Part shown: one piece after another, positions 1-12,927 of the stretch
How positions within the stretch are numbered: the stretch's first letter is position 1
Layout of the letters: every line of letters starts with the position of its first letter
From: Phytophthora quininea
Taxonomy: Eukaryota > Oomycota > Peronosporomycetes > Peronosporales > Peronosporaceae
Direction: 5' to 3'
Assembly: GCA_011947345.1 (NCBI GenBank)
Contig: JAAVTG010000140.1
Location: forward strand, 1-64,000
DNA: 64,000 nucleotides
The notes under the pieces: generated by a model
The model's input: the letters and a program-made list of their open reading frames with translations, nothing else
Databases searched by the model: none
What the model was told of the DNA's origin: nothing
Program-made: the position numbers and the translations under genes

Positions 1-3000
1 TATGGACGGCCCACACCAACGCAAACTCTCGCGCACACACGGCCACAATCAATCCCCCGCACTACCACGCAGACCGACACGGGACACACGGGACACACGG
101 GACACACGGGACACGGGACCGCCCACTCAAAACGACCAAGCATGGGGATTATGGACGGCCCACACCAACGCAAACTCTCGCGCACACACGGCCACAATCA
201 ATCCCCCGCACTACCACCACGCAGACCGACACGGGACACACGGGACACACGGGACACACGGGACCGCCCACTCAAAACGACCAAGCATGGGGATTATGGA
301 CGGCCCACACCAACGCAAACTCGCGCACACACGGCCACAATCAATCCCCCGCACTACCACCACGCAGACCGACACGGGACACACGGGACACACGGACACA
401 CGGGACCGCCCACTCAAAACGACCAAGCATGGGGATTATGGACGGCCCACACCAACGCAAACTCTCGCGCACACGGCCACAATCAATCCCCCGCACCACC
501 ACGCAGACCGACACGGGACACACACAGGACACACGGGACACACGGGACACACGGGACACACGGGACCGCCACTCAAAACGACCAAGCATGGGGATTATGG
601 ACGGCCCACACCAGCACCTCTCGCGCACACGGCCACAATCAATCCCCCGCACTACCACCACGCAGACCGACACGGGACACACGGGACACACAGGACACAC
701 GGGACACACGGGACCGCCCACTCAAAACGACCAAGCATGGGGATTATGGACGGCCCACACCAACGCAAACTCTCGCGCACACGGCCACAATCAATCCCCC
801 GCACTACCACCACGCAGACCGACACGGGACACACGGGACACACGGGACACACGGGACACACGGGACCGCCCACTCAAAACGACCAAGCATGGGGATTATG
901 GACGGCCCACACCAACGCAAACTCTCGCACACACGGCCACAATCAATCCCTGCCACCACCACACAGACCAGACACGGGACACACGGGACACACGGGACAC
1001 ACGGGACACACGGGACCGCCCACTCAAAACGACCAAGCATGGGGATTATGGACGGCCCACACCAACGCAAACTCTCGCGCACACACGCCACAATCAATCC
1101 CCCGCACTACCACCACGCAGACCGACACGGGACACACGGGACACACGGACAGGGACACACAGGACCGCCCACTCAAAACGACCAAGCATGGGGATTATGG
1201 ACGGCCCACACCAACGCAAACTCTCGCGCACACGGCCACAATCAATCCCCCGCACTACCACCACGCAGACCGACACGGGACACACGGGACACACGGGACA
1301 CACGGGACACACGGGACCGCCCACTCAAAACGACCAAGCATGGGGATTATGGACGGCCCACACCAACGCAAACTCTCGCGCACACACGGCCACAATCAAT
1401 CCCCCGCACTACCACCACGCAGACCGACACGGGACACACGGGACACACGGGACACACGGGACCGCCCACTCAAAACGACCAAGCATGGGGATTATGGACG
1501 GCCCACACCAACGCAAACTCTCGCGCACACGGCCACAATCAATCCCCCGCACTACCACCACGCAGACCGACACGGGACACACGGGACACACGGGACACAC
1601 AGGGACACACGGGACCGCCCACTCAAAACGACCAAGCATGGGGATTATGGACGGCCCACACCAACGCAAACTCTCGCGCACACGGCCACAATCAATCCCC
1701 CGCACTACCACCACGCAGACCGACACGGGACACACGGGACACACGGGACACGGGACACACGGGACCGCCCACTCAAAACGACCAAGCATGGGGATTATGG
1801 ACGGCCCACACCAACGCAAACTCTCGCGCACACACGGCCACAATCAATCCCCCGCACTACCACCACGCAGACCGACACGGGACACGGGACACACGGGACA
1901 CACGGGACACACGGGACCGCCCACTCAAAACGACCAAGCATGGGGATTATGGACGGCCCACACCAACGCAAACTCTCGCGCACACGGCCACAATCAATCC
2001 CCCGCACTACCACCACGCAGACCGACACGGGACACACGGGACACACGGGACACACGGGACCGCCCACTCAAAACGACCAAGCATGGGGATTATGGACGGC
2101 CCACACCAACGCAAACTCTCGCGCACACGGCCACAATCAATCCCCCGCACTACCACCACGCAGACCGACACGGGACACACGGGACACACGGGACACACGG
2201 GACACACGGGACCGCCCACTCAAAACGACCAAGCATGGGGATTATGGACGGCCCACACCAACGCAAACTCTCGCGCACACACGGCCACAATCAATCCCCC
2301 GCACTACCACCACGCAGACCGACACGGGACACACGGGACACACGGGACACACGGGACCGCCCACTCAAAACGACCAAGCATGGGGATTATGGACGGCCCA
2401 CACCAACGCAAACTCGCGCACACGGCCACAATCAATCCCCCGCACTACCACCACGCAGACCGACACGGGACACACGGGACACACGGGACACACGGGACAC
2501 ACGGGACCGCCCACTCAAACGACCAAGCATGGGGATTATGGACGGCCCACACCAACGCTCTCGCGCACACACGGCCACAATCAATCCCCCGCACTACCAC
2601 CACGCAGACCGACACGGGACACACGGGACACACGGGACACACGGGACCGCCCACTCAAAACGACCAAGCATGGGGATTATGGACGGCCCACACCAACGCA
2701 AACTCTCGCGCACACGGCCACAATCAATCCCCCGCACTACCACCACGCAGACCGACACGGGACACACGGGACACACGGGACACACGGGACACACGGGACC
2801 GCCCACTCAAAACGACCAAGCATGGGGATTATGGACGGCCCACACCAACGCAAACTCTCGCGCACACACGGCCACAATCAATCCCCCGCACTACCACCAC
2901 GCAGACCGACACGGGACACACGGGACACACGGGACACACGGGACACACGGGACCGCCCACTCAAAACGACCAAGCATGGGGATTATGGACGGCCCACACC

Positions 3001-6000
3001 AACGCAAACTCTCGCGCACACGGCCACAATCAATCCCCACTACCACCACGCAGACCGACACGGGACACACGGGACACACGGGACACACGGGACCGCCCAC
3101 TCAAAACGACCAAGCATGGGGATTATGGACGGCCCACACCAACGCAAACTCTCGCGCACACACGGCCACAATCAATCCCCCGCACTACCACCACGCAGAC
3201 CGACACGGGACACACGGGACACACGGGACACACGGGACACACGGGACCGCCCACTCAAAACGACCAAGCATGGGGATTATGGACGGCCCACACCAACGCA
3301 AACTCTCGCGCACACACGGCCACAATCAATCCCCCGCACTACCACCACGCAGACCGACACGGGACACACGGGACACACGGGACACACGGGACACACGGGA
3401 CCGCCCACTCAAAACGACCAAGCATGGGGATTATGGACGGCCCACACCAACGCAAACTCTCGCGCACACACGGCCACAATCAATCCCCCGCACTACCACC
3501 ACGCAGACCGACACGGGACACACGGGACACACGGGACACACGGGACCGCCCACTCAAAACGACCAAGCATGGGGATTATGGACGGCCCACACCAACGCAA
3601 ACTCTCGCGCACACACGGCCACAATCAATCCCCCACTACCACCACGCAGACCGACACGGGACACACGGGACACACGGGACACACGGGACCGCCCACTCAA
3701 AACGACCAAGCATGGGGATTATGGACGGCCCACACCAACGCAAACTCTCGCACACACGGCCACAATCAATCCCCCGCACTACCACCACGCAGACCGACAC
3801 GGGACACACGGGACACACGGGACACACGGGACACACGGGACCGCCCACTCAAAACGACCAAGCATGGGGATTATGGACGGCCCACACCAACGCAAACTCT
3901 CGCGCACACACGGCCACAATCAATCCCCCGCACTACCACCACGCAGACCGACACGGGACACACGGGACACACGGGACACACGGGACACACGGGACCGCCC
4001 ACTCAAAACGACCAAGCATGGGGATTATGGACGGCCCACACCAACGCAAACTCTCGCGCACACGGCCACAATCAATCCCCCGCACTACCACCACGCAGAC
4101 CGACACGGGACACACGGGACACACGGGACACACGGGACCGCCCACTCAAAACGACCAAGCATGGGGATTATGGACGGCCCACACCAACGCAAACTCTCGC
4201 GCACACACGGCCACAATCAATCCCCCGCACTACCACCACGCAGACCGACACGGGACACACGGGACACACGGGACACACGGGACCGCCCACTCAAAACGAC
4301 CAAGCATGGGGATTATGGACGGCCCACACCAACGCAAACTCTCGCGCACACACGGCCACAATCAATCCCCCGCACTACCACCACGCAGACCGACACGGGA
4401 CACACGGGACACACGGGACCGCCCACTCAAACGACCAAGCATGGGGATTATGGACGGCCCACACCAACGCAAACTCTCGCGCACACACGGCCACAATCAA
4501 TCCCCCGCACTACCACCACGCAGACCGACACGGGACACACGGGACACACGGGACACACGGGACACACGGGACCGCCCACTCAAAACGACCAAGCATGGGG
4601 ATTATGGACGGCCCACACCAACGCAAACTCTCGCGCACACACGGCCACAATCAATCCCCGCACTACCACCACGCAGACCGACACGGGACACACGGGACAC
4701 ACGGGACACACGGGACACACGGGACCGCCCACTCAAAACGACCAAGCATGGGGATTATGGACGGCCCACACCAACGCAAACTCTCGCGCACACACGGCCA
4801 CAATCAATCCCCCGCACTACCACCACGCAGACCGACACGGGACACACGGGACACACGGGACACACGGGACCGCCCACTCAAAACGACCAAGCATGGGGAT
4901 TATGGACGGCCCACACCAACGCAAACTCTCGCGCACACACGGCCACAATCAATCCCCCGCACTACCACCACGCAGACCGACACGGGACACACGGGACACA
5001 CGGGACACACGGGACACACGGGACCGCCCACTCAAAACGACCAAGCATGGGGATTATGGACGGCCCACACCAACGCAAACTCTCGCGCACACACGGCCAC
5101 AATCAATCCCCCGCACTACCACCACGCAGACCGACACGGGACACACGGGACACACGGGACACACGGGACACACGGGACCGCCCACTCAAAACGACCAAGC
5201 ATGGGGATTATGGACGGCCCACACCAACGCAAACTCTCGCGCACACACGGCCACAATCAATCCCCCGCACTACCACCACGCAGACCGACACGGGACACAC
5301 GGGACACACGGGACACACGGGACACACGGGACCGCCCACTCAAAACGACCAAGCATGGGGATTATGGACGGCCCACACCAACGCAAACTCTCGCGCACAC
5401 ACGGCCACAATCAATCCCCCGCACTACCACCACGCAGACCGACACGGGACACACGGGACACACGGGACACACGGGACACACGGGACCGCCCACTCAAAAC
5501 GACCAAGCATGGGGATTATGGACGGCCCACACCAACGCAAACTCTCGCGCACACACGGCCACAATCAATCCCCCGCACTACCACCACGCAGACCGACACG
5601 GGACACACGGGACACACGGGACACACGGGACACACGGACACACGGGACCGCCCACTCAAAACGACCAAGCATGGGGATTATGGACGGCCCACACCAACGC
5701 AAACTCTCGCGCACACACGGCCACAATCAATCCCCCGCACTACCACCACGCAGACCGACACGGGACACACGGGACACACGGGACACACGGGACACACGGG
5801 ACACGGGACCGCCCACTCAAAACGACCAAGCATGGGGATTATGGACGGCCCACACCAACGCAAACTCTCGCGCACACACGGCCACAATCAATCCCCCGCA
5901 CTACCACCACGCAGACCGACACGGGACACACGGGACACACGGGACACACGGGACACACGGGACCGCCCACTCAAAACGACCAAGCATGGGGATTATGGAC

Positions 6001-9000
6001 GGCCCACACCAACGCAAACTCTCGCGCACACGGCCACAATCAATCCCCCGCACTACCACCACGCAGACCGACACGGGACACACGGGACACACGGGACACA
6101 CGGGACACACGGGACCGCCCACTCAAAACGACCAAGCATGGGGATTATGGACGGCCCACACCAACGCAAACTCTCGCGCACACGGCCACAATCAATCCCC
6201 CGCACTACCACCACGCAGACCGACACGGGACACACGGGACACACGGGACACACGGGACCGCCCACTCAAAACGACCAAGCATGGGGATTATGGACGGCCC
6301 ACACCAACGCAAACTCTCGCGCACACACGGCCACAATCAATCCCCCGCACTACCACCACGCAGACCGACACGGGACACACGGGACACACGGGACACACGG
6401 GACCGCCCACTCAAAACGACCAAGCATGGGGATTATGGACGGCCCACACCAACGCAAACTCTCGCGCACACACGGCCACAATCAATCCCCCGCACTACCA
6501 CCACGCAGACCGACACGGGACACACGGGACACACGGGACACACGGGACCGCCCACTCAAAACGACCAAGCATGGGGATTATGGACGGCCCACACCAACGC
6601 AAACTCTCGCGCACACACGGCCACAATCAATCCCCCGCACTACCACCACGCAGACCGACACGGGACACACGGGACACACGGGACACACGGGACCGCCCAC
6701 TCAAAACGACCAAGCATGGGGATTATGGACGGCCCACACCAACGCAAACTCTCGCGCACACGGCCACAATCAATCCCCCGCACTACCACCACGCAGACCG
6801 ACACGGGACACACGGGACACACGGGACACACGGGACACACGGGACCGCCCACTCAAAACGACCAAGCATGGGGATTATGGACGGCCCACACCAACGCAAA
6901 CTCTCGCGCACACACGGCCACAATCAATCCCCCGCACTACCACCACGCAGACCGACACGGGACACACGGGACACACGGGACACACGGGACACACGGGACC
7001 GCCCACTCAAAACGACCAAGCATGGGGATTATGGACGGCCCACACCAACGCAAACTCTCGCGCACACACGGCCACAATCAATCCCCCGCACTACCACCAC
7101 GCAGACCGACACGGGACACACGGGACACACGGGACACACGGGACCGCCCACTCAAAACGACCAAGCATGGGGATTATGGACGGCCCACACCAACGCAAAC
7201 TCGCGCACACACGGCCACAATCAATCCCCCGCACTACCACCACGCAGACCGACACGGGACACACGGGACACACGGGACACACGGGACACACGGGACCGCC
7301 CACTCAAAACGACCAAGCATGGGGATTATGGACGGCCCACACCAACGCAAACTCTCGCGCACACACGGCCACAATCAATCCCCCGCACTACCACCACGCA
7401 GACCGACACGGGACACACGGGACACACGGGACACACGGGACACACGGGACCGCCCACTCAAAACGACCAAGCATGGGGATTATGGACGGCCCACACCAAC
7501 GCAAACTCTCGCGCACACACGGCCACAATCAATCCCCCGCACTACCACCACGCAGACCGACACGGGACACACGGGACACACGGGACACACGGGACCGCCC
7601 ACTCAAAACGACCAAGCATGGGGATTATGGACGGCCCACACCAACGCAAACTCTCGCGCACACACGGCCACAATCAATCCCCCGCACTACCACCACGCAG
7701 ACCGACACGGGACACACGGGACACACGGGACACACGGGACACACGGGACCGCCCACTCAAAACGACCAAGCATGGGGATTATGGACGGCCCACACCAACG
7801 CAAACTCTCGCGCACACACGGCCACAATCAATCCCCCGCACTACCAGACCGACACGGGACACACGGGACACACGGGACACACGGGACACACGGGACACAC
7901 GGGACCGCCCACTCAAAACGACCAAGCATGGGGATTATGGACGGCCCACACCAACGCAAACTCTCGCGCACACGGCCACAATCAATCCCCCGCACTACCA
8001 CCACGCAGACCGACACGGGACACACGGGACACACGGGACACACGGGACACACGGGACCGCCCACTCAAAACGACCAAGCATGGGGATTATGGACGGCCCA
8101 CACCAACGCAAACTCTCGCGCACACACGGCCACAATCAATCCCCCGCACTACCACCACGCAGACCGACACGGGACACACGGGACACACGGGACACACGGG
8201 ACACACGGGACACACGGGACCGCCCACTCAAAACGACCAAGCATGGGGATTATGGACGGCCCACACCAACGCAAACTCTCGCGCACACACGGCCACAATC
8301 AATCCCCCGCACTACCACCACGCAGACCGACACGGGACACACGGGACACACGGGACACACGGGACCGCCCACTCAAAACGACCAAGCATGGGGATTATGG
8401 ACGGCCCACACCAACGCAAACTCTCGCGCACACACGGCCACAATCAATCCCCCGCACTACCACCACGCAGACCGACACGGGACACACGGGACACACGGGA
8501 CACACGGGACCGCCCACTCAAAACGACCAAGCATGGGGATTATGGACGGCCCACACCAACGCAAACTCTCGCGCACACACGGCCACAATCAATCCCCCGC
8601 ACTACCACCACGCAGACCGACACGGGACACACGGGACACACGGGACACACGGGACACACGGGACCGCCCACTCAAAACGACCAAGCATGGGGATTATGGA
8701 CGGCCCACACCAACGCAAACTCTCGCGCACACGGCCACAATCAATCCCCCGCACTACCACCACGCAGACCGACACGGGACACACGGGACACACGGGACAC
8801 ACGGGACCGCCCACTCAAAACGACCAAGCATGGGGATTATGGACGGCCCACACCAACGCAAACTCTCGCGCACACGGCCACAATCAATCCCCCGCACTAC
8901 CACCACGCAGACCGACACGGGACACACGGGACACACGGGACACACGGGACCGCCCACTCAAAACGACCAAGCATGGGGATTATGGACGGCCCACACCAAC

Positions 9001-9046
9001 GCAAACTCTCGCGCACACACGGCCACAATCAATCCCCCGCACTATT
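1..9046 (+). repeat. Satellite array, ~150-bp unit, about 60 copies
   Basis: Each unit contains the landmark AAGCATGGGGATTATGGACG, a CCACACCAACGCAAACTCTC segment, an ATCAATCCCCCGCACTACC segment and a run of a 9-bp repeat, CACGGGACA, in 3 to 5 copies. Landmark spacing ranges from about 133 to 163 bp and averages about 150 bp. Most length differences are 9-bp steps in the inner repeat or a 2-bp change in the CGCACACACGG segment. The + strand of the unit is rich in A and C, poor in T, and lacks stop codons in all three frames, so very long forward reading frames arise as a by-product. The array is cut by the left edge of the window and stops in mid-unit at 9046. It is most likely non-coding satellite DNA. 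Confidence 0.93.
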
Positions 9047-9203
9047 AGCAAGATCTTTGCGAACGTTAAGGCCCGGATGAAATACGGAACGTCTAAATGT
9101 CGGAACGTCCGAACATCCACCACCACATCAAGCACGTCCGGGGACGTCCGGGGCCATGGATATTGAAACGAAGGGAACGGGGACGTCCGACTGCTGGTGT
9201 CGG
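9047..9203. other. Junction sequence with clustered ACGTCCG-type motifs
   Basis: Unique sequence between the satellite and the G-poor tract. It holds three exact copies of GGACGTCCG or CACGTCCGG type plus two diverged forms (GGAACGTCTAA, GGAACGTCCGA). No gene is visible. Whether the motif is a protein-binding site or a remnant of another tandem repeat cannot be told. Confidence 0.5.
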
Positions 9204-10238
9204 CCCCTAAACCCTATAACACTCAAACCTTATAACACTCAAACCCTATAACACTCAAACCCTATAACACTCACATTCTATAACACTCACACTCTACACA
9301 CCTCACACTCTACACACCTCACACTCTACACACCTCACACTCTATAACACTCACACTCTACAACACTCACACTCTACACACCTCACACTCTACACACTCA
9401 CTCTACACACACTCATACTATTCACATACTCATACTTCACACACACTTATACTTTACAATAATCACACTCTATTCACAATCACACTTTATTTACACTTAC
9501 TCTCTATTTACACTCACACATACTTACACTCACACTCCACATACACTTCTATTTACCACAAACATTCATACTCTGCATACACTCATACACACAAACATCC
9601 ATAATTTTTCTTCAATTTTCTTTTTCTCAAATTTTCTCTATTCCTTCCTCAACTCCATTCTTTTTCTCTTCTTACACACTCTTATTTTACGCACTCACAC
9701 CTTACACTAAACCAATTTATTCTCCACATACTCCTTTTCTAAACCTAAACCTTCCTATTTCACATACTCATACTTCTCTATACAATATCTACATATCTAC
9801 TCTTACACACCTCATACACTTACACTTATACACACTCTTACACTATTATATACTATCTATACTCTCCACATACTTCTTCTTCTCATTTTTCCACATTACT
9901 AACTAACTCACTCACTCACTCTCTATCAAATCATTCAAATCACCTTTCCTATCAATCCCAATTCATCTCATTATAATCAACTATTCATTCTTTTCTTTCC
10001 CTCACACCCTATCTTTCTCATTTACCTATCACCAAATCATACTATTTACACTTTCATTTTTACTCAAACGATATACTACTAACACCTAAACACTAACACA
10101 TCCATACACAATAACACTCATATTCTACACCTACTCATACTCTACACAAACTTACACTCACTCGCCTTCATACTATTCCCAACAACACTCTCACACTCAT
10201 AATTATCCATAACCATTTAACACTACCTATCCTTAATC
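9204..10238 (+). other. G-depleted tract (about 1 kb)
   Basis: On the + strand only four G residues occur in 1035 bases (at 9575, 9691, 10070 and 10164), including two stretches of more than 370 bases with none. The sequence is C, A and T, mainly ACACTC, CATACT and TTCT type words, so it is not a simple homopolymer. No coding frame is supported. Composition changes abruptly at 9203/9204 and fades after 10238, where similar ACACTC-type sequence continues into the left inverted repeat of the MULE region. It may therefore be an extended end of that element or a subtelomeric tract; both are inference. Confidence 0.9.
9209..9400 (+). repeat. 16-bp tandem repeat, about 12 units
   Basis: The first four units are AAACCCTATAACACTC with one substitution; later units drift to ACACTCTATAACACTC and ACACTCTACACACCTC. 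The array starts at a CCCTAAACCCT sequence (9205-9215) that matches one and a half plant/oomycete-type telomere repeats, but true telomere repeats do not continue. The spacing is regular at 16 bp until the last unit. Confidence 0.85.
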
Positions 10239-10352
10239 GTCGTTTCATTAACTATTCTACATACGTTTTTGTCGTTCCCATACACATATATATTATACAA
10301 CACGCTTATTCTACACATATTCTCCCTCTACAACACAATTCCCAACCTCCAA

Positions 10353-10590
10353 TTATACTCTGCATACACTCGTACTATACAAACATTCAAACCTACATAC
10401 GCACATTCATTTGCTACGCATATTCCGACCTTACACGCCATTTGTCTCATAATCACATACTCCAATAAGTATTCTCTTTATACTCTTAGTTGGGTCCCAC
10501 CAGCATGTTCACCGTGCGTTGAAACATATCTATTCACTGTTTCGATTCCGTCGAGCGTGCAATGCCTTCAATCGATTTTGCGAACGCTCA
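10353..10590. repeat. Left arm of a ~235-bp diverged inverted repeat
   Basis: This sequence matches the reverse complement of 13869-14102, starting at TTATACTCTGCATACACTCG here and TTATACTCTACATGCACTC there. Shared blocks include CATTCATTTGCTAC, AACATATCTAT, CACTGTTTCGATTC and ATGCCTTCAATCG. By eye identity is roughly three in four bases. The arms flank a MULE transposase relic, and MULE elements characteristically have long terminal inverted repeats, so these are candidate element ends. The outer boundary is uncertain because ACACTC-type sequence continues to the left. Confidence 0.65.
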
Positions 10591-11239
10591 ATAGCTGGTG
10601 CACCTGTTTCTGTCACTTTAATTCATCATCCGCATCATCTACCTCGTCTTCAGCATCCCCTTGCATTGTGCGCTCCTGATCGGAAAATTCTTCGGCAGGC
10701 GACCGACTCTCACGTTCTGATGTCGGTGGAGACCGTGTTGATATCTGATCACATTCTGATCCCAAATCGCCCAACGACCTTCGTGCATTAATCGCCAGTC
10801 GCTTCTTCTTCAAAGCATCTCGCCTCCGCTGGTTCAGTTTGTTTTCGCTTCTTGCCAGCCATTTTTGCTTGCATTCTTGTCTCGACGCCGGCGCTTGAAG
10901 TTTGCGGCAGGGCCATGCTAAAATGAAGAATGCAGTCTCCGGACATCGCCGAGATTGCTCAAGATAGATGTAGATCTATTTGTTGGTTGCAACATCGCCC
11001 CATCGAACATCGCATAACGTTACCACCAAACTGCAATGTAGCTTGCCAAAAGAGATCCAAATTTTCGCTCAGGCATGGCCATGTCGTACTGCTGGTGCTT
11101 TTCAACCTCGTCATCGAGATGAGCATCCTGTTCTGCAGACTAGATGCTCCATCGCAACAGCAACGACAGCTCACAATGAGCTCAGATACAGCTACTGCTT
11201 ACCGATTGCTGGCTAGAAAGACACGGTAGAATTTTTATC
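10591..11239. other. Interior of MULE region; possible small coding remnant on minus strand
   Basis: On the minus strand, 10860 to 10613 reads a basic stretch (QRRRDALKKKRLA) followed by an acidic, Ser-rich tail (GDAEDEVDDADDELK) before a stop. An upstream ATG at 10861 is out of frame with it. This may be a fragment of a nuclear-localised transposon protein. I recognise no domain, and the rest of the interval (to 11239) shows no convincing gene. Confidence 0.25.
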
Positions 11240-11351
11240 GGGTCAATTACGGTCGGGGTTAGGTTGGTGGCCAGTTTTTATTTTCAGATATTATCAGATT
11301 CAGAATCTGGGATAATTTGCAAAAACTAAGACCCCGACCCTGGTCCCGACC
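11240..11351. repeat. Foldback (MITE-like) sequence, ~111 bp
   Basis: The sequence is an imperfect long hairpin. Outer arms contain GGTCGGGG on the left and CCCCGACC on the right. Inner matching blocks are AGTTTTT/AAAAACT and ATTATC/GATAAT, and the centre is the palindrome CAGATTCAGAATCTG. The arms carry mismatches and small indels. It could be a short non-autonomous DNA transposon or part of a structured RNA. Confidence 0.55.
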
Positions 11352-12003
11352 ACAGAAATACGAAACATCGAGTAGGGAACAACAACTAAACTTTACGGAT
11401 TTATCTCAAGTGACTTCTGTATACACTGGAAGTAGCAACCACCAATAAAACTTAGATAGCATACAAAATTTAGAAGATAGTGGCGCACTGAGTGTGTGTC
11501 AGCAATTCTAAGCATTTGGTTCGGGTTCAAACCCCGCCAGATCCTATTCTTCACGTAAGGTCCGTCGCCCATCCGATGTCCTCCCCGTGCGCCCATTCCG
11601 TCAGACCACTCTAACCAAGGTGGCAGTTCGTGGTGACAGGTCAAAGGTAAGGTACATGGGAATGATGTGGTAATAGAGGGACGCGAGTAAGGTTTTGCTC
11701 TTGACCAATCTACATGATATATGTACTTTCTTTCGCTGATTACCATGTGGCGAGGCTGACACTTCAACACGCAGCCAAGTCAAGGGACCGATCACCGAAA
11801 TTATGGTGGCTCAAACTTAAAATAGCTTTAATTGACTCTCGCTCGCTCATTCACTCACCCACTCACTTAATAGTGTACACGATAATTTTGAGTTTCAACT
11901 TGCTTTTTATTAAACCCTAGACACTCAAAAGCCCCGGCACAAAACTAAGATCTAACCATACTTTCGTAAATGAAAATATACAATGCAAACTTGAAGTGAC
12001 AAC
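11352..12003. other. Non-coding interval, possible tRNA-derived SINE remnant
   Basis: No supported gene. At 11483-11545 there is a box A-like TGGCGCACTGAG followed about 40 bases later by a box B-like GGGTTCAAACCCC. These resemble the two internal promoter boxes of a tRNA gene, but acceptor and anticodon stems do not pair, so it is not a functional tRNA. The remainder is AT-rich without coding signal. Confidence 0.25.
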
Positions 12004-12927
12004 TTACAGCGAAAAGTCGGATGGAGTGTAGTACGTTCCATGGGCAGGTACTCGAGCTCGTCCGCGAGCAACATCCTCCAGCAGCGTAACGTAGTGATGT
12101 GCATGGCGTTCAATTACTCCAATGAAAGTCGGCAAATTTGGGTTCTGTGTCATGAATTCGTCATTGAGCTCTCGGTTATATCGCTCCAACGGGTTGTTCG
12201 TCCTGTTGACGATACGACGGTCAATTCCGCGGGCATTCCACAGCTCAGGCGTAAACATCTCCAACCACGTGCGTCGAAAGTATGACCAGAACGCTGCCCA
12301 CTTGTCCCACTATAGGTGACGCCACGGTCCGGCGTCACAGCTTTTATCTTCGCCATCACGTAGTCAATGCCCCGAGGGTCAATCTGCTCGCGCGGCAGTA
12401 CACCAAGTGCATCGAGAACTCCACGGCCCATAGATAGCCACTGAAACTTCATCAGTCGGAATATACAACTTCAACATCCTACGTCGAATGGCCTGTTTGA
12501 AGTGGAACAGGCAGCCAATTATTGTGGTGTTGGGAAACTGGTCACGGATAGCGTTGATCAGCCCTTGCTCAAAGTCACACGAGATTGTTGATGGCTCCAT
12601 GTTCATGCCAGTGGCCACTTGCACGCAGTGGAAGATGTGCCAGTAAGACCACTCTGTTTTTCTAGTTGAGAGCACATACATCACCGGAAAGTAGCAATTG
12701 GACTCTCGATCGTAAACCATGACGATGAAGCACTGATAAAACGGGGCAGGCACGCAGTGAAACGTGCCGTCCACGAACACTGAAACGTTGCTGTAAGTGA
12801 GCAAGCGAATCAAAGCCTGGTGACCCCAACCCAAAATCCTCTCGGTCTTCCCATCACCGGCGTATGATAGATGGAATTGAAAGAACTTCGATCCATCACG
12901 AGTTCGAGAAAGCGGTGGTATTTCCAC
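12004..12927 (-). pseudogene. MULE-type (Mutator-like) transposase, frameshifted
   Basis: Reading from 12927 downward, the first ~165 residues contain the start of a MULE transposase DDE domain: FVDGTFHCVP with the first catalytic Asp, CDFEQGLINAI with the second, and GCLFHFKQAIRR, the C-x2-H motif typical of the family. Near 12440 the coding signal shifts frame (MGRGVLDALGVLPREQ), and near 12310 it shifts again to a third frame that contains WNARGIDRRIVNRTNNPLER and YNRELN, a typical MULE C-terminal block ending at 12004. Two frameshifts and the missing N-terminal region make it a dead gene. MULE transposases cut and paste DNA in the nucleus. It lies between the inverted repeats at 10353 and 13869, which fits one decayed element. 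Confidence 0.82.

Noticed and set aside
211..8957. Repeated minus-strand frames of about 70 codons rich in Val, Cys, Pro
   Set aside because: They are copies of the antisense of the satellite unit and end within each unit.
2..9166. Forward reading frames of about 3000 codons in the satellite
   Set aside because: All three frames are open because the unit lacks T-rich triplets; unit-length changes shift phase freely and the products are low-complexity. No sign of a real gene.
9205..9216. CCCTAAACCCT as a telomere
   Set aside because: Only one and a half repeats are present and the sequence continues for 54 kb; at most an interstitial remnant.
11483..11545. Functional tRNA gene
   Set aside because: Only the box A and box B words fit; acceptor and anticodon stems do not pair.
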